Shown: piece after piece, positions 24,343 to 35,733 of the stretch
How positions within the stretch are numbered: the first letter of the stretch is position 1
How the letters are laid out: each line of letters opens with the position of its first letter
Source of the DNA: Plantactinospora sp. BC1
Lineage (GTDB): Bacteria > Actinomycetota > Actinomycetes > Mycobacteriales > Micromonosporaceae
Reading direction: 5' to 3'
Assembly: GCF_003030345.1 (NCBI RefSeq)
Contig: NZ_CP028158.1
Location: 6,386,001-6,450,000 of the forward strand
DNA length: 64,000 nucleotides
Notes under the pieces: generated by a model
Seen by the model: only the letters and a program-made list of their open reading frames with translations
Databases searched by the model: none
What the model was told of the DNA's origin: nothing
Made by a program: the position numbers and the translations under genes

Positions 24343-25491
24343 TCACGCCGTCCCGGAGCCGGTCGGCGCCGCGCCCGAGCCGGCCGGACCCAGGCCGGAG
24401 CCGGTCGGTTCGGAGCCGGTCGGCACCGATTCTAGGGCCCGGAAGAAGGCATCGGTCTCCTGCGGCGTGCCGGCGGTGACCCGCAGCCAGCCGGGCAGCC
24501 CGACGTCGCGGACGAGTACCCCGTGCTCGAGCAGCGCCCGCCAGGCGACCCGCTGGTCGCCGCCGACGGAGAAGAGCACGAAGTTGGCGTCGCTGTCGGC
24601 GACCGTCCGGCCGGCCGCGCGCAGGCCGGCCACGATCCGGTCCCGCTGCTCCTTGATCGCCTCGACGGTGCCGAGCAGCCGGTCACGGTGGGCCAGGGCG
24701 GCCCGGGCGGCGGCCTGGGTGAGCGCCGAGAGGTGGTAGGGCAGCCGGACGAGCTGCACCGCGTCCACCACCGCCGGATCGGCGGCGAGGTAGCCGAGCC
24801 GGCCACCGGCGAAGCCGAAGGCCTTGCTCATGGTCCGGGTCACCACCAGCCGGGGGTGGCCGGGCAGCAGGGCCAGCGCGGTCGGGGTGCCGGGGCGGGC
24901 GAACTCGGCGTACGCCTCGTCCACCACCACCATCCCGGGCGCCTCGGCCAGCACCGCGTCCAGCACCGCCGGGTCCAGCGCGGTGCCGGTCGGGTTGTTC
25001 GGCGAGCAGAGGAAGACCAGATCGGGCCGGTGCTCGCGGACCTGCGCGACGGCGTCGGCGGCGGTCAGCCCGAAATCGGCGTCCCGCCGGCCGTCCCGCC
25101 ACGTGGTACCGGTGCCGGTGGCGAGCAGCGGATGCATCGAGTACGCCGGGGTGAAGCCGAGCGCCGTCCGCCCCGGCCCGCCGAAGACCTGGAGCAGTTG
25201 CTGCTGGACCTCGTTGGAGCCGTTCGCCGCCCAGACGTTGGCGGTGCCGAGCCCGTGCCCGAGATAGTCGGCGAGGTCGGCCCGGAGCGCCACCGCGTCC
25301 CGGTCGGGATAGCGGTTCAGGTCCCGCAGCTCGGCCGCGACCGCCTTGCCTATCGCCTCCACCACCGGCTCCGGCAGCGGGTACGAGTTCTCGTTGGTGT
25401 TCAGCCGCACCGGCACGTCGAGCTGCGGCGCACCGTACGGGCTGCGCCCGCGCAGGTCGTCCCGGATCGGCAGGTCGGCGAGCGAGGTCAC
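24343..25491 (-). CDS. hisC: histidinol-phosphate aminotransferase HisC
   Basis: Predicted 382-aa PLP enzyme transaminating imidazole acetol phosphate to histidinol phosphate. N-x-N-E-N near the start, S-P-N-N-P-T-G, D-E-A-Y-A-E-F and the PLP-lysine segment [13 protein letters not shown] are all present. The GTG at 25491 overlaps the hisD stop (GTGA). Odd: the last ~25 residues are a low-complexity P-T-G-S/G-S-G tail coded by short imperfect DNA repeats, beyond the normal family end. Confidence 0.93.
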   Translation of the reverse strand: MTSLADLPIRDDLRGRSPYGAPQLDVPVRLNTNENSYPLPEPVVEAIGKAVAAELRDLNRYPDRDAVALRADLADYLGHGLGTANVWAANGSNEVQQQLLQVFGGPGRTALGFTPAYSMHPLLATGTGTTWRDGRRDADFGLTAADAVAQVREHRPDLVFLCSPNNPTGTALDPAVLDAVLAEAPGMVVVDEAYAEFARPGTPTALALLPGHPRLVVTRTMSKAFGFAGGRLGYLAADPAVVDAVQLVRLPYHLSALTQAAARAALAHRDRLLGTVEAIKEQRDRIVAGLRAAGRTVADSDANFVLFSVGGDQRVAWRALLEHGVLVRDVGLPGWLRVTAGTPQETDAFFRALESVPTGSEPTGSGLGPAGSGAAPTGSGTA

Positions 25492-26822
25492 GTCGTCGCC
25501 CCGTCGGTGCGCTCCGGGAACCGGACCCGCACCGCCTGGCCGTGCGCGGGCAGGTCCTCCACGCCGGCCAGCGTCACCACGTGCGGGGCGGTCTCCCGCA
25601 GTGCCGCCTCGTCGTACTCCACGATGTGGATGCCGCGCAGGAAGGACTGCACCGACAGTCCCGAGGAGTGCCGGGCGCAGCCGCCGGTCGGCAGCACGTG
25701 GTTGGAGCCGGCGCAGTAGTCGCCGAGCGACACCGGCGCGTACGGGCCGACGAAGATCGCCCCGGCGTTGCGTACCCGCATCGCCCAGGCGCGGGCGTCC
25801 CGGGTCTGGATCTCCAGGTGCTCGGCGGCGTAGAGGTCGACCACCCGCAGCCCCGCCTCCAGGTCGTCGACCAGCACCGCACCGCTCTGCGGCCCGCCGA
25901 GCGCGGTGCCGATCCGGTCGGCGTGCTTGGCCTCGGGCACCTGCCGGCGCAGCTCCCGGTCGACCGCCTCGACCAGCTCCACCGAGGGCGTGACCAGCAC
26001 GCTCGCGGCCAGCGGGTCGTGCTCGGCCTGGCTGATCAGGTCGGCCGCCACGTGCACCGGGTCGGCCGTCTCGTCGGCGAGTACGGCGATCTCGGTCGGG
26101 CCGGCCTCGGCGTCGATCCCGACCACGCCCCGGAGCAGCCGCTTGGCGGCGGTGACCCAGATGTTGCCCGGTCCGGTGATCATGTCGACCGGCTCGCACC
26201 GGGTCTGCCCGTCGGCGTCCGTGTCCGCCCCGTACGCCAGCATGGCGACCGCCTGGGCGCCGCCGACCGCGTACACCTCGTCGACGCCGAGCAGCGCGCA
26301 CGCGGCCAGCACCCGGGCGTCGGGCAGGCCGCCGTTCTCCTGCTGCGGCGGGCTCGCCACCACCAGCGAGCGGACGCCGGCCGCCTGGGCCGGCACCACG
26401 TTCATCACCACGGTCGACGGATACATCGCGAGGCCGCCGGGGACGTAGAGCCCGACCCGGTCGACCGGGACCCAGCGCTCGGTGACGGTGCCGCCCGGCA
26501 CCACCTCGGTGGTCACGTCGGCCCGCCGCTGGTCGGCGTGCACCCGGCGGGCCCGGTCGATCGCCTCGACCAGCGCGGCCCGGACCTCCGGCTCCAGCGT
26601 CGACTCGGCCTCGGTGATCGTCTCGGCCGGCACCCGGAACCGGTCCAGCCGCAGGCCGTCGAGCCGATGGGTGGCGTCCTGGATCGCCGCGAAACCATGC
26701 TCGCGGACCGCCTCCACGATCGGGCGGATCTTCTCCACCGCCACGGAGACGTCGAGCTGGGCACGGGGCAGCAGCGGGCGTGGATCACGCCAACCGCCGC
26801 GCAGGTCGATCCGGTTCAACAC
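25488..26822 (-). CDS. hisD: histidinol dehydrogenase HisD
   Basis: Predicted 444-aa zinc enzyme that oxidises L-histidinol to L-histidine in two NAD-dependent steps. Seen: G-L-Y-V-P-G-G, the [11 protein letters not shown] region, D-E-T-A-D-P, A-E-H-D-P and the C-terminal [13 protein letters not shown] 26822 gives the usual start L-N-R-I-D-L-R-G. First gene of the his operon here; hisG and hisI are not in the window. Confidence 0.95.
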   Translation of the reverse strand: MLNRIDLRGGWRDPRPLLPRAQLDVSVAVEKIRPIVEAVREHGFAAIQDATHRLDGLRLDRFRVPAETITEAESTLEPEVRAALVEAIDRARRVHADQRRADVTTEVVPGGTVTERWVPVDRVGLYVPGGLAMYPSTVVMNVVPAQAAGVRSLVVASPPQQENGGLPDARVLAACALLGVDEVYAVGGAQAVAMLAYGADTDADGQTRCEPVDMITGPGNIWVTAAKRLLRGVVGIDAEAGPTEIAVLADETADPVHVAADLISQAEHDPLAASVLVTPSVELVEAVDRELRRQVPEAKHADRIGTALGGPQSGAVLVDDLEAGLRVVDLYAAEHLEIQTRDARAWAMRVRNAGAIFVGPYAPVSLGDYCAGSNHVLPTGGCARHSSGLSVQSFLRGIHIVEYDEAALRETAPHVVTLAGVEDLPAHGQAVRVRFPERTDGATT

Positions 26823-27046
26823 CCTTGGCAGTCTATTCGGCACCCACCGATCGGTCCGCGTCCGCCCAGCCGGCGGGACGGTGACCCGGGCCACCCGGTC
26901 GGGGACACCGGACACGCCCGGCGCGGCAGCGGCTCCACGCCGGGCGGCGCGACCCGGTACCAGCGGTGCCGGACGGACCGGTCGAGCGGGCCGACCGGCG
27001 GCAGGATCTCCCCGGGCGGGGCGGTTCGCCGCCGGTGCCGACGGGC

Positions 27047-27052
27047 TAGGCT
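27047..27052 (+). promoter_or_regulatory. candidate -10 for a leaderless transcript
   Basis: TAGGCT, fitting TAnnnT, ends six bases before GTG 27059; no ribosome-binding sequence is present. The 236-bp gap back to hisD shows no other clear element. Confidence 0.4.
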
Positions 27053-27058
27053 CGGACG

Positions 27059-27814
27059 GTGGACGCGCGGCTGCCGGTGTTTCCGCTCGGGACGGTGCTC
27101 TTTCCCGGCCTGGTCCTGCCGTTGCACATTTTCGAGGCGCGCTATCTCGACCTGATGCGGCACCTGCGCGGCCTGCCGGAGGGCACGCCCCGGGAGTTCG
27201 GCGTGGTCGCCATCCGCAGCGGCGGGTCGGCGTCGGTCTCCGCCGGCCCCGAACCGGAGTCCCGGACCGGGCCGGAGTCGCGGCCGGGCCAGCCGGAGCT
27301 GACCGACCGGCGCCCGGACGGTTCGCCGGTCACCCTGCACGACGTCGGCTGCACCGCCGAGCTACGGCAGGTCACCGAGCTGCCGGACGGCCGGCTCGAC
27401 ATCGTCACCGTCGGCCGTCGGCGGTTCCGGATCGCCCGCGTCGAGGCAGGCAGCACGCCGTACCTGACCGCCGAGGTGGAGTGGCTGCCCGAGCCGGTCG
27501 GGCAGGAGCAGCTCGCCGACCTGCTGGCACCCCGGGTGCTCGCGGTCTTCCGGCGCTATCTCACGCTGGTCCGGGACGATCCCGAGGAGCTTTCCGAGCA
27601 GTTGCCGGACGACCCCACCGTGCTGTCGCACCTGGTCGCCGCGACCGCCGCGCTCACCCTCACCGACCGGCAGCGGCTGCTGGCGACGCCGGACACCGCC
27701 GGCCGGCTGAGTGCGGAACTCCGGCTGCTCAATCGCGAGGCGGCTCTGCTGCGCCAGGTACGGGCGGTGCCGGTGCCACTGGCGGAGCTGGCGGTACCGG
27801 CAAGTCCCAACTGA
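27059..27814 (+). CDS. Lon N-terminal (substrate-binding) domain protein
   Basis: Predicted 251-aa protein with only the Lon substrate-binding domain: [25 protein letters not shown] at the start is diagnostic. There is no AAA or protease domain. A ~25-residue Ser/Pro/Glu-rich insertion sits near residues 57-85. The helical C-terminal half includes L-L-A-D... and R-Q-R-L-L-A-T-P-D. Function in bacteria is unclear. The last 86 bp overlap the 3' end of the opposing DUF2567 gene. Confidence 0.85.
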   Translation: MDARLPVFPLGTVLFPGLVLPLHIFEARYLDLMRHLRGLPEGTPREFGVVAIRSGGSASVSAGPEPESRTGPESRPGQPELTDRRPDGSPVTLHDVGCTAELRQVTELPDGRLDIVTVGRRRFRIARVEAGSTPYLTAEVEWLPEPVGQEQLADLLAPRVLAVFRRYLTLVRDDPEELSEQLPDDPTVLSHLVAATAALTLTDRQRLLATPDTAGRLSAELRLLNREAALLRQVRAVPVPLAELAVPASPN

Positions 27815-28700
27815 CCGGCCGGGATGCCGGCTCGGCCTCGGGCCGGAACACCGGCTCGGCCTCCGGCCGCAGTCCGGGGTAACGGGACCAGCCGGCCAGC
27901 AGGGTGTACATCACCGCCGCGCCGAACGCCGGCACCAGCAGGTCCCCGATGGCCGGGACGAACCCGAGCAGCAGGTCGTACTGCCCGCCGTACAGGTCCG
28001 GTGGCTTGCTGAACGTCGCCCCGGGCGGGGCGCTGGCCAGCAGCCGCTCGTAGCCGGAGAGGCCGATCTGCCGACCGAGCTGCCAGGCGAGTACGGCGGC
28101 GCCGAGCATGCCGAGCACCGTCACCAGCATGCCGACCGGCCCCCGGTGGCGGCGCAGCAGCAGCCACATCGCGATCGCGGCCAGCACGCCCAGGCCGAAC
28201 CCGAGCACGCTGAACCAGCCGTCGGCGGCGATGAACTCCTCCGGCTGCGGCGCCGCCAGCAGCGCACCGTCCTCGGTCTGCACCACCGGCACACCGGGCG
28301 ACACGGCCGACCAGAGCAGGCCGAACGGAACTCCCAACAGGATCAGCGCCAGCAGCACGGCGACGTTGGCCGCCGCGCCCCGGAGCAGCCGGCGGGCCGG
28401 TTCACTCCCGGCCGGCGGCGCAGCGGTCGGATCCGCCGGGACCGGCCAGCTGCCGTTCGCGGCGGCCGGATCCGGGCCGGGTCGGGTCAGCGGGTCCGGG
28501 GTCGCACCGGCCGGCGTACCCGGGTCGGTCCGGCCCGGCGCGTCCGTGACCGGTCCGCCGGGCGCGCCCGGCGCTGTCCCGGCCGGTACGCCGTGCGGCG
28601 GGCCCGGCGCCGCCGCCGGAGCAGGTGCCGGCGGTACGACGGGACCGCCGTGGTCGCCGTCGCCGAGCGGGCCGTCGGAAGGGGAGGTTGCCGGACTCAC
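27729..28700 (-). CDS. DUF2567-like membrane protein
   Basis: Predicted 323-aa protein. A ~105-residue Pro/Gly/Ala-rich N-terminus precedes four hydrophobic segments (about 112-132, 166-182, 191-208 and 250-268) with a conserved periplasmic-like loop (P-V-V-Q-T-E-D-G-A and A-P-Q-P-E-E-F). This fits DUF2567, known from mycobacteria and relatives. GTG 28700 follows GAGAGGA. A second Pro/Glu tail covers the region overlapping the Lon-domain gene; the true end may be debated but no earlier stop exists. Function unknown. Confidence 0.75.
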   Translation of the reverse strand: MSPATSPSDGPLGDGDHGGPVVPPAPAPAAAPGPPHGVPAGTAPGAPGGPVTDAPGRTDPGTPAGATPDPLTRPGPDPAAANGSWPVPADPTAAPPAGSEPARRLLRGAAANVAVLLALILLGVPFGLLWSAVSPGVPVVQTEDGALLAAPQPEEFIAADGWFSVLGFGLGVLAAIAMWLLLRRHRGPVGMLVTVLGMLGAAVLAWQLGRQIGLSGYERLLASAPPGATFSKPPDLYGGQYDLLLGFVPAIGDLLVPAFGAAVMYTLLAGWSRYPGLRPEAEPVFRPEAEPASRPVSWDLPVPPAPPVAPAPPVPGAAEPPRD

Positions 28701-28850
28701 GAGATGATCCTCTCAGGCCCGGCCGCCCTCCGGAGGCCCGACCCGGAGTTGCCCGCTCCCACCGCGACGGCCGGCGAGACGTCCCCGCTCGGAGCGCCGG
28801 CCGACCAGGCAGCCGGCTCCGGTCGCGGTGCACGAGCACGCCGGCCCCGG

Positions 28851-31800
28851 TCAGCCCGCGACGGCGCTCGGTCCGAGCAGCGCCTTGAGGTCGGCCATCA
28901 GCGCGGTGGTGGGAGCCACCCGGAGCGGGCTGAGCCGCAGCAGGGTGGCCCGGGAGCCGTTGACCAGCTTGACGTGCACCTCGGCCGAGCCGGGATGGCT
29001 GGCCAGCACCTCGCGGAGCCGCTCCACCAGCGGCGGCGTGCAGCGGGACGGCGGCAGGGCCAGCACCACCGGCTTGACCTCGTCCGGTGCGGTGATGTCG
29101 GGCATCGACAGGTCCATCGCCATCAGCCGGGGCTGGTCGTCGCGGCGGTCGATCCGGCCCTTGACCACCACGATCGCGTCCTCGGCGATGTACTGCCCGA
29201 CCAGTTCGTAGGTGTTCGGGAAGAAGAGCACCTCGACCGCGCCGCCGAGATCCTCCAGGGTCGCCGAGGCCCATGCCCGGCCCTGCTTGGTGATCCGGCG
29301 CTGCACCCCGGAGAGGATGCCGGCCAGGTTGACCACCTGCCCGTCGGCGACCCCGCCCTCCTCGGCCAGCGCCGAGATGGACATGTCGGCGGCGGCGGCG
29401 AGCACGTGCTCGACGCCGAAGAGCGGATGGTCGGAGACGTAGAGGCCGAGCATCTCGCGTTCGAAGGTGAGCAGGTCGGTCTTGTCCCACTCGCCGGTCG
29501 GGATCGGCGGGGTCACCACCATGCCGCCGCCCCCGCCGTCGTCCCCGCCGCCGAACGCGTCGCCGAAGAGGTCGTACTGGCCGACCGCCTCGTTGCGCTT
29601 GAGTGCGATGAACGAGTCGATCGCGTCGGTGTGTACGGCGAGCAGCCCCTTGCGGGTGTGCCCGAGCGAGTCGAACGCACCCGCCTTGATCAGCGATTCG
29701 ACGGTCTTCTTGTTGCAGGCCACCGCGTCGACCTTGCGCAGGTAGTCGTAGAAGTCGGTGAAGTTGCCCTTCTCCTTGCGGGACCGGCGGATCGACTCGA
29801 CCACGTTCGCGCCGACGTTGCGGACGGCGGCCAGCCCGAACCGGATGTCCTGGCCGACGGCGGCGAACCGGGCGTTGGACTCGTTGACGTCCGGCGGCAG
29901 CACCTTGATGCCCATCCGCCGGCACTCGGCCAGGTAGACCGCCGACTTGTCCTTGTCGTCGCCGACGGAGGTGAGCAGCGCGCTCATGTACTCCGCCGGA
30001 TAATTCGCCTTCAGGTAGGCGGTCCAGTAGGAGACGACGCCGTACGCCGCGCTGTGCGCCTTGTTGAACGCGTAGTCGGAGAACGGGACCAGGATGTCCC
30101 AGAGCGTCTTGATCGCCGCGTCGCTGTAGCCGTTGTCCTTCATGCCGGCGGCGAACGGCGCGAACTCCTTGTCGAGGATCTCCTTCTTCTTCTTGCCCAT
30201 CGCCCGGCGCAGCAGGTCGGCCTTGCCGAGCGAGTAGCCGGCCACCTTCTGGGCGATCGCCATGACCTGCTCCTGGTAGACGATCAGCCCGTAGGTGTCG
30301 CCGAGGATCTCCGCGAGGGAGTCGGCGAGTTCGGGGTGGATCGGTACCACCGGCTTGCGGTTGTTCTTGCGGTCGGCGTACTCGTTGTGCGCGTTGGCGC
30401 CCATCGGACCGGGCCGGTAGAGCGCGCCGACCGCCGAGATGTCCTCGAAGTTGTCCGGCGCCATCGAGCGCAGCAGCGCCCGCATCGGACCGCCGTCGAA
30501 CTGGAACACCCCGAGGGTGTCACCCCGGCCGAGCAGGGCGTACGTCGCCTTGTCGTCCAGCGGCAGGTCCTCCAGCACCAGGTCCTCGCCCCGGTTCTCC
30601 CGGATCGCCTCCAGCGCGTCGTCCATGATGGTCAGGTTGCGCAGGCCCAGGAAGTCCATCTTGAGCAGGCCGATGGTCTCGCAGGCACCCATGTCCCACT
30701 GGGTGATGATCGAGCCGTCCTGCTCGCGCTTCTGGATCGGCAGCACGTCGACCAGCGGATCCCGGGACAGGATCACCCCGGCCGCGTGCACCCCCCACTG
30801 CCGCTTCAGCCCCTCCAGGCCCTTGGCGGTGTCGACGACCTTGCGTACCTCGCCGTCGCCGTCGTAGAGCTGCCGGAACTCGGCCGCCTCGGGATAGCGC
30901 GGGTGGCCCGGGTCGAAGATGCCGCCGAGCGGGATGTCCTTGCCCATCACCGCCGGGGGCATCGCCTTGGTGATCCGGTCGCCCATCGCGAACGGGTACC
31001 CGAGGACCCGGGCCGCGTCCTTGATCGCCGCCTTCGCCTTGATCGTGCCGTACGTGATGATCTGGGCGACCCGCTCCTCGCCGTACTTCTCGGTGGCGTA
31101 GCGGATCATGTCGCCGCGCCTACGCTCGTCGAAGTCCATGTCGATGTCGGGCATCGAGACACGGTCGGGGTTGAGGAACCGCTCGAAGAGCAGGCCGTGC
31201 GCCATCGGGTCCAGCTCGGTGATGCCGAGCGCGTACGCGATCAGGGCGCCCGCCGCCGAACCACGCCCCGGCCCGACCCGGATCCCCTCCCGCTTGGCGT
31301 ACGCGACCAGGTCGGCGACGACCAGGAAGTAGCCCGGGAAGCCCATCTTGAGGATCACGTCGAGCTCGTACTCGGCCTGCCGCCGACGGTCCTCCGGCAC
31401 CCCGCCCGGGAAGCGCCGCTCCAGCCCGCGCATCACCTCCTTGCGCAGGAAGGTCTCCTCGGTCTCCCCCGCCGGCACCGGGAACTGCGGCATCAGGTTG
31501 CGCGGCGCGAAGAGCTCGGAGTAGTCGCCGATCCGCTCCGCGATCTCCAGCGTGCTGTCGCAGGCCCCCGGCACCTCCGAGTCCCAGAGCGCGCGCATCT
31601 CGGCCGCCGACTTCAGGTAGAAGTCCCGGGCGTCGAACTTGAACCGCTTCGGGTCGGCCAGCGTCGAGCCGGACTGCACGCAGAGCAGCACCTCGTGCGC
31701 GTCCGCGTCCTTCTCGTAGGTGTAGTGCAGGTCGTTGGTGGCCACCGGCTTCAGGTTGAGCTTCTTGCCCAGCCGGATCAGGTCCTGCCGGATCCGGGTC

Positions 31801-32387
31801 TCGATGTCGAGCCCGTGATCCATCACCTCCAGGTAGTAGTTCTCCGCCCCGAAGATGTCCCGGAACTCCGCCGCCGACTCGCACGCCTTGTCGAAGTTCC
31901 CGATCCGCAGCCAGGTCTGCACCTCGCCCGACGGGCAGCCGGTGGTGGCGATGATCCCCTTGCCGTACTGGTGCAGCAGCTCCCGGTCGGCCCGCGGCTT
32001 GAAGTAGTAGCCCTCCAGGCTGGCCCGGGACTGCATCCGGAACAGGTTGCGCAGCCCGTCGGCGTCCCCGGCCAGCATGGTCATGTGGGTGTAGGCGCCA
32101 CCGCCGGAGACGTCGTTCTCGCCGCCGTCGGCCCAGCGGACCCGGGTCCGCTCCCGCCGGTCGGTCCCCGGCGTGAGGTACATCTCGCTGCCGATGATCG
32201 GCTTCACCCCGGCGGCCGTGGCCTGCTTGTGGAAGTCGTACGCGCCGAAGAGGTTGCCGTGGTCGGTCATCGCCAGCGCCGGCATGCCCAGCCGGTTGGT
32301 CTCGGCGAACAACTCCTTGAGCCGGGCCGCCCCGTCGAGCATCGAATACTCGGTGTGCACGTGCAGGTGCACGAACGAGTCAGACAC
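28851..32387 (-). CDS. dnaE: DNA polymerase III alpha subunit DnaE
   Basis: Predicted 1178-aa replicative polymerase. The N-terminal PHP domain begins [15 protein letters not shown]. The palm carries P-D-I-D-M-D-F and the G-P-G-R-G-S-A-A-G signature; V-Q-I-like [10 protein letters not shown] follows. Toward the end are the helix-hairpin region and an OB fold (V-N-L-A-G-I-L). GTG 32387 gives the standard start V-S-D-S-F-V-H-L. The protein acts in the cytoplasmic replisome. Length fits the DnaE1 class, not the shorter ImuC/DnaE2. Confidence 0.95.
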   Translation of the reverse strand: MSDSFVHLHVHTEYSMLDGAARLKELFAETNRLGMPALAMTDHGNLFGAYDFHKQATAAGVKPIIGSEMYLTPGTDRRERTRVRWADGGENDVSGGGAYTHMTMLAGDADGLRNLFRMQSRASLEGYYFKPRADRELLHQYGKGIIATTGCPSGEVQTWLRIGNFDKACESAAEFRDIFGAENYYLEVMDHGLDIETRIRQDLIRLGKKLNLKPVATNDLHYTYEKDADAHEVLLCVQSGSTLADPKRFKFDARDFYLKSAAEMRALWDSEVPGACDSTLEIAERIGDYSELFAPRNLMPQFPVPAGETEETFLRKEVMRGLERRFPGGVPEDRRRQAEYELDVILKMGFPGYFLVVADLVAYAKREGIRVGPGRGSAAGALIAYALGITELDPMAHGLLFERFLNPDRVSMPDIDMDFDERRRGDMIRYATEKYGEERVAQIITYGTIKAKAAIKDAARVLGYPFAMGDRITKAMPPAVMGKDIPLGGIFDPGHPRYPEAAEFRQLYDGDGEVRKVVDTAKGLEGLKRQWGVHAAGVILSRDPLVDVLPIQKREQDGSIITQWDMGACETIGLLKMDFLGLRNLTIMDDALEAIRENRGEDLVLEDLPLDDKATYALLGRGDTLGVFQFDGGPMRALLRSMAPDNFEDISAVGALYRPGPMGANAHNEYADRKNNRKPVVPIHPELADSLAEILGDTYGLIVYQEQVMAIAQKVAGYSLGKADLLRRAMGKKKKEILDKEFAPFAAGMKDNGYSDAAIKTLWDILVPFSDYAFNKAHSAAYGVVSYWTAYLKANYPAEYMSALLTSVGDDKDKSAVYLAECRRMGIKVLPPDVNESNARFAAVGQDIRFGLAAVRNVGANVVESIRRSRKEKGNFTDFYDYLRKVDAVACNKKTVESLIKAGAFDSLGHTRKGLLAVHTDAIDSFIALKRNEAVGQYDLFGDAFGGGDDGGGGGMVVTPPIPTGEWDKTDLLTFEREMLGLYVSDHPLFGVEHVLAAAADMSISALAEEGGVADGQVVNLAGILSGVQRRITKQGRAWASATLEDLGGAVEVLFFPNTYELVGQYIAEDAIVVVKGRIDRRDDQPRLMAMDLSMPDITAPDEVKPVVLALPPSRCTPPLVERLREVLASHPGSAEVHVKLVNGSRATLLRLSPLRVAPTTALMADLKALLGPSAVAG

Positions 32388-32715
32388 CCAGGGCCCCCTT
32401 CCCTCACGCGGCTGCCGGCCGGCACGCCGACGACAGCTCGACGGCGGTGGCCGGTCACCCAGCGACGCATCCCCCAACGGCACCACGCAGCGCCTGGCGA
32501 GCGCGGGCCGGACGGCACGATCCGTGCCCCGACGGCAGGGCGCGTACCCCGACGCGCGACCGCCGGTCCCCGAGCCTAGTCCCAGGGCGGCGCGGTCTCC
32601 AGGCTTGACACCCGCCCGGGCGAGCTGTCCCACATTCCGCCCCCGGGTGTGTCGTCCGACCGGTTCGTCCCGGCCGAACGGGGCGGTCGCGACGCCGATG
32701 CGGCAGCGCGCCGGG
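32388..32715. other. 328-bp gap upstream of dnaE
   Basis: Non-coding region between the EspI-like gene end and the dnaE start. It should hold the dnaE promoter. I see a purine-rich stretch (AAGGGGGCC on the minus strand) before the GTG but no clear -10/-35 or hairpin, and no frame with coding character. Confidence 0.4.
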
Positions 32716-34431
32716 TCAGCGGGCGAACGGCTCCAGCATCATCGACGCCGCCTGGAGCCAGGCGTCCCGGGTCTCCTGGGCGAGCTGGGCGTACTCGATC
32801 GACGAGCCGGTCTCCAGCGCCGGGTCGTACGGCACCACCGCCACCGCGCGGGTCCGGGTGGCGAAGTGCCGCTTCAGGTCGTCGAGCAGCGGCGAGCGGC
32901 CCGGCGTCGGGCAGGAGAGCAGGGTGACCGCGTTGTCGGCCAGCTCGCCCATCCCGATGTCGTGCAGCAGGTCGAGCATCCAGTCGGCGGTGAAGGCGGC
33001 GTCCTCCCGGGGCACCGTGGTGACCACCAGCTGGTCGGCCGCGCGCAGCACCGTCTGCCAGTTGGAACTCTCCACGTTGTTGCCGGTGTCCACACAGATC
33101 ACGTCGTGGGTGCGGCGGAGCAGCTCCAGCACCCGCCGGACGGTGTGCTGGTCGAGGCGCTGGGCGAACCGGGGGCTCTCCTCGCCGGCCAGCACGTCGT
33201 ACGAGCCGTCGGAGGCGTGCCGGAGATAGTCGTCGAGCCGTTCGATCAGCTGGGTACTCGGCAGCGCCTCGATCTCGATCAGGTCGGCGACCAGATGCCG
33301 GATCGTCCGGGCGTGCCGGGCGCTGCCGGCCCGCAGGCCGAGGGTGCCGCGCAGTTCGTTGTCGTCCCAGGCGAGCACGCCACGGCCGCGTACGCTGCCC
33401 ACCGTCGCCGCGCCGAGCACCGTCGCGGTGGTCTTGTGCACGCCGCCCTTCGGGTTGGCGAAGGCGACCACCCGGGGTGAGCCGAGGTCGCGGCGCAGCA
33501 CGTTGCGGGCGCGTTCCACCTCGGGGTCGGCCGACCGCTGCTGCCGGGTCGGGTAGGGGTCGATGGTGGCCCGCCGGGACACCGGGGCGTAGCCGACGTC
33601 CACCGCCGGATAGCCGGCGGGCGGCGCCGGTGCCGGGCCGGACGGCGGGACTACCGACGGGACGACGGGCGGGGCGACGGCCGGCGGCGGAGTCACCGGC
33701 GGCGGGGCCAGCGAGTTGCGCGGTGCCGGGACCGACCGGCCGGTGGCGGGAGGCGGCAGCGGCCGCTGCGCCGGGGGCGGGTCGGTGCGCCGGACCGCGG
33801 GCGGCGGGCTGGGCAGGGCCGGTCGCGGTGCCGGCACCACCGGCGGCGGAGGCTGGTAGCCGCTGCCGAGCGCCGCGTAGCGGGACTCGCCGGCGAAGTC
33901 CGGTCCCGCCGGCTCCGGCCGGTACGGCTCCACCGGCTCGGGGCGGTAACCGGGGTCGGGCCGGTAGCCGCCGGGCGGATAGCCGGGCTCCCGCCGGTCG
34001 GTGCCGGGCCGGTAGTCCGGGCCGGGCCGGTAACCCGGCTCGGCGGGATGCCCCGGGCCGGGGCGGTACCCGGGCTCGGCCGGGCGTCCGGGACCGAAGC
34101 CGGGATCGGGCCGGTAGCCCTCCTCCAGGGCGGCGTAGCGGGACTCCCCCGGATGACCGGCGCCGCCGTAACCGGGGGCGGCCGGATAACCGGGCCCGGC
34201 CGGATAGCCGGGGGCCGGCGGGCGGGGGTCGGGCTCCGGCCTGCCGGGGTAGCCGTTGCCGGCGTACCGACCGGTGGCCTGACCGCCCTCGGCGGGCGGC
34301 TCCGGCCCGCCTCGTTCGTCGAGAACCTGCTGCTCGTCGGTGCGACCGCCGTGCAGGGCCCGGTCGAGCAGCGCCCGCCAACGCGGCGCTGATTCCGCCG
34401 GCCGGCCCCAGCCGGTCTCGGTGCCGTCCAC
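32716..34431 (-). CDS. EspI-like MinD/ParA-family ATPase with Pro/Gly/Tyr-rich N-terminus
   Basis: Predicted 571-aa protein. Residues ~55-290 are Pro-rich, with many G-Y-R-P-x-P-G units and the segment G-E-S-R-Y-A-A-L occurring twice. Residues ~320-571 form a MinD/SIMIBI ATPase: deviant Walker A K-G-G-V-H-K-T-T (328-335), later V-I-C-V-D-T-G-N-N and V-V-T-T-V-P-R-E-D. This layout matches EspI/mycobacterial ESX-associated ATPases. Odd: the usual Gly before the catalytic Lys is His. GTG 34431 follows GGGAGGGCGAG. No ESX core gene is adjacent, so a secretion role is inference. Confidence 0.75.
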   Translation of the reverse strand: MDGTETGWGRPAESAPRWRALLDRALHGGRTDEQQVLDERGGPEPPAEGGQATGRYAGNGYPGRPEPDPRPPAPGYPAGPGYPAAPGYGGAGHPGESRYAALEEGYRPDPGFGPGRPAEPGYRPGPGHPAEPGYRPGPDYRPGTDRREPGYPPGGYRPDPGYRPEPVEPYRPEPAGPDFAGESRYAALGSGYQPPPPVVPAPRPALPSPPPAVRRTDPPPAQRPLPPPATGRSVPAPRNSLAPPPVTPPPAVAPPVVPSVVPPSGPAPAPPAGYPAVDVGYAPVSRRATIDPYPTRQQRSADPEVERARNVLRRDLGSPRVVAFANPKGGVHKTTATVLGAATVGSVRGRGVLAWDDNELRGTLGLRAGSARHARTIRHLVADLIEIEALPSTQLIERLDDYLRHASDGSYDVLAGEESPRFAQRLDQHTVRRVLELLRRTHDVICVDTGNNVESSNWQTVLRAADQLVVTTVPREDAAFTADWMLDLLHDIGMGELADNAVTLLSCPTPGRSPLLDDLKRHFATRTRAVAVVPYDPALETGSSIEYAQLAQETRDAWLQAASMMLEPFAR

Positions 34432-34565
34432 GGCTCGCCCTCCCAGCACCATCGGTCCCCGCCCTGACAGGCTACGAAGCAAACCCTATTCGGGCCACCT
34501 GTGCCAGCGCACCACCGCCGTCGGCGTGCCCGCCGTCGACCAGACGTCCATCGTGCCGCCCACCG

Positions 34566-35696
34566 TCACGCCCCGCCGCTCGCCCCGGTGGTGGGCGGGT
34601 CGGCCGGCGGCGCCTCGGCCGGCGGCCGGTCCGACGGTATCTCGGCCGAGGGCGACTCGGTCGCCGGGTCCGGCTCCGGCGGAAGGTCGTCGACCGGAGA
34701 GTCCACCGTGGGCGGCGGCTCCGTCGCACCCGGACCGGCCGGGCCGGCGGTCCCGGTGGCCGGCGGGTCGACGGGCGGATCGGCCGCCGGGCGGGCCGAG
34801 GTCGACGGGGCGAGCGGGTCCGCCTCCGGCGCATCCTCGGCGCCCGGGCCACCGGTCCCGTCGGCGTGGGTGGCCGGCAGGCTCGCGTCGGCGGGCGGCC
34901 GGGCCACGTCGGCCTGCTCGGGCAGGGGCGGGGTGAAGACGGTACGGTCCAGCCGGCGTACCTCCGGTGCCGGGTCGACGGCCCGTACCTCCGGTCGGGC
35001 GGCGATCCGCTCCAGTGCGGCCGGTTCGCCCCGCACCACGGCGGCGTAGACGCACGAGCACCCGGCCCGGTACGCGGTCGCCTCCTCGTCGGCGACCCGG
35101 GCGCCGCTGGAGTAGTACCGGCGCAGTTCCCGCTCCCCGGCACCGTCGCCGGTGACCCCGGCGGCCCGCTCCTGGTAGTCCCGGGCCTCCTGCTCCTTGC
35201 GGGCCGCGACCTCCGACATCCCGGCGACCACGTCGTCCGGGACGCGCAGCGCCGGGATGCGGACGATCTCGGTCTGGGTGCCGGGGCGCCACAGCCGGGC
35301 GAAGACCTCCGAGACACCGATCCCGGTCAGCACCGGGGTCAACCGGTCCGGCGCCAGGTAGGCCGACATCGTGACCAGGGCGTACGTCGGCTGGGCCGGC
35401 TCGGAGGCGCCGGCCGCGACCAGCGAGCGCAGCTCTCCCCGGGTCGCCTCCAGATAGCCGGGGATCGACTCGCCCTGCATCACCCCGACCCGGGTCACCT
35501 CGCCGACGGTCTGGTCGCCGGCCGGCCGCCGGTCCGCCGCCCAGACCGCGGTGACCAGTACGGCCGCCGAGCAGAGCAGCGCCACCGTGGTCAGCAGGCG
35601 GAGCCGGAGCCGGCCGTGCCCGAGCCGGGCCATGCCCCGGGCCAGGGGCGGCAACAGTCGGCTGTCCAACTGTCGCAACAGGTCGCCGAGGCGCAC
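34566..35696 (-). CDS. membrane-anchored hypothetical protein with Pro/Asp-rich tail
   Basis: Predicted 376-aa protein. A short basic N-terminus, one membrane helix at about 32-53 (L-L-T-T-V-A-L-L-C-S-A-A-V-L-V-T-A-V), then an extracytoplasmic helical region with a charged stretch (E-V-A-A-R-K-E-Q-E-A-R-D-Y) and a C-S-C pair in Y-R-A-G-C-S-C-V-Y-A-A-V. The last ~110 residues are Pro/Ala/Asp/Glu low complexity. GTG 35696 is preceded by GAGGGAG. It lies between the RluD-like and EspI-like genes on the same strand; co-function with the ATPase is possible but unproven. No family recognised. Confidence 0.7.
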   Translation of the reverse strand: MRLGDLLRQLDSRLLPPLARGMARLGHGRLRLRLLTTVALLCSAAVLVTAVWAADRRPAGDQTVGEVTRVGVMQGESIPGYLEATRGELRSLVAAGASEPAQPTYALVTMSAYLAPDRLTPVLTGIGVSEVFARLWRPGTQTEIVRIPALRVPDDVVAGMSEVAARKEQEARDYQERAAGVTGDGAGERELRRYYSSGARVADEEATAYRAGCSCVYAAVVRGEPAALERIAARPEVRAVDPAPEVRRLDRTVFTPPLPEQADVARPPADASLPATHADGTGGPGAEDAPEADPLAPSTSARPAADPPVDPPATGTAGPAGPGATEPPPTVDSPVDDLPPEPDPATESPSAEIPSDRPPAEAPPADPPTTGASGGA

Positions 35697-35733
35697 GGAC
35701 GAACTCCCTCGTCGGGTGATCCCTGCCGGTCGG

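Noticed and set aside
20885-26822. A complete histidine pathway
   Set aside because: hisG, hisI/hisE and histidinol-phosphate phosphatase are not in the window, so only part of the pathway can be claimed.
27711-32579. A 1622-codon plus-strand open frame
   Set aside because: It is antisense to dnaE and the DUF2567 gene. Its composition (Val/Arg/His/Gln-rich, no domain) is that expected of a GC-rich shadow frame, while the minus strand encodes complete known proteins.
34486-34569. 27-aa minus-strand frame overlapping the membrane-anchored protein stop by GTGA
   Set aside because: Coupling is suggestive, but there is no recognisable feature and the length is too short to separate from chance without comparative data.
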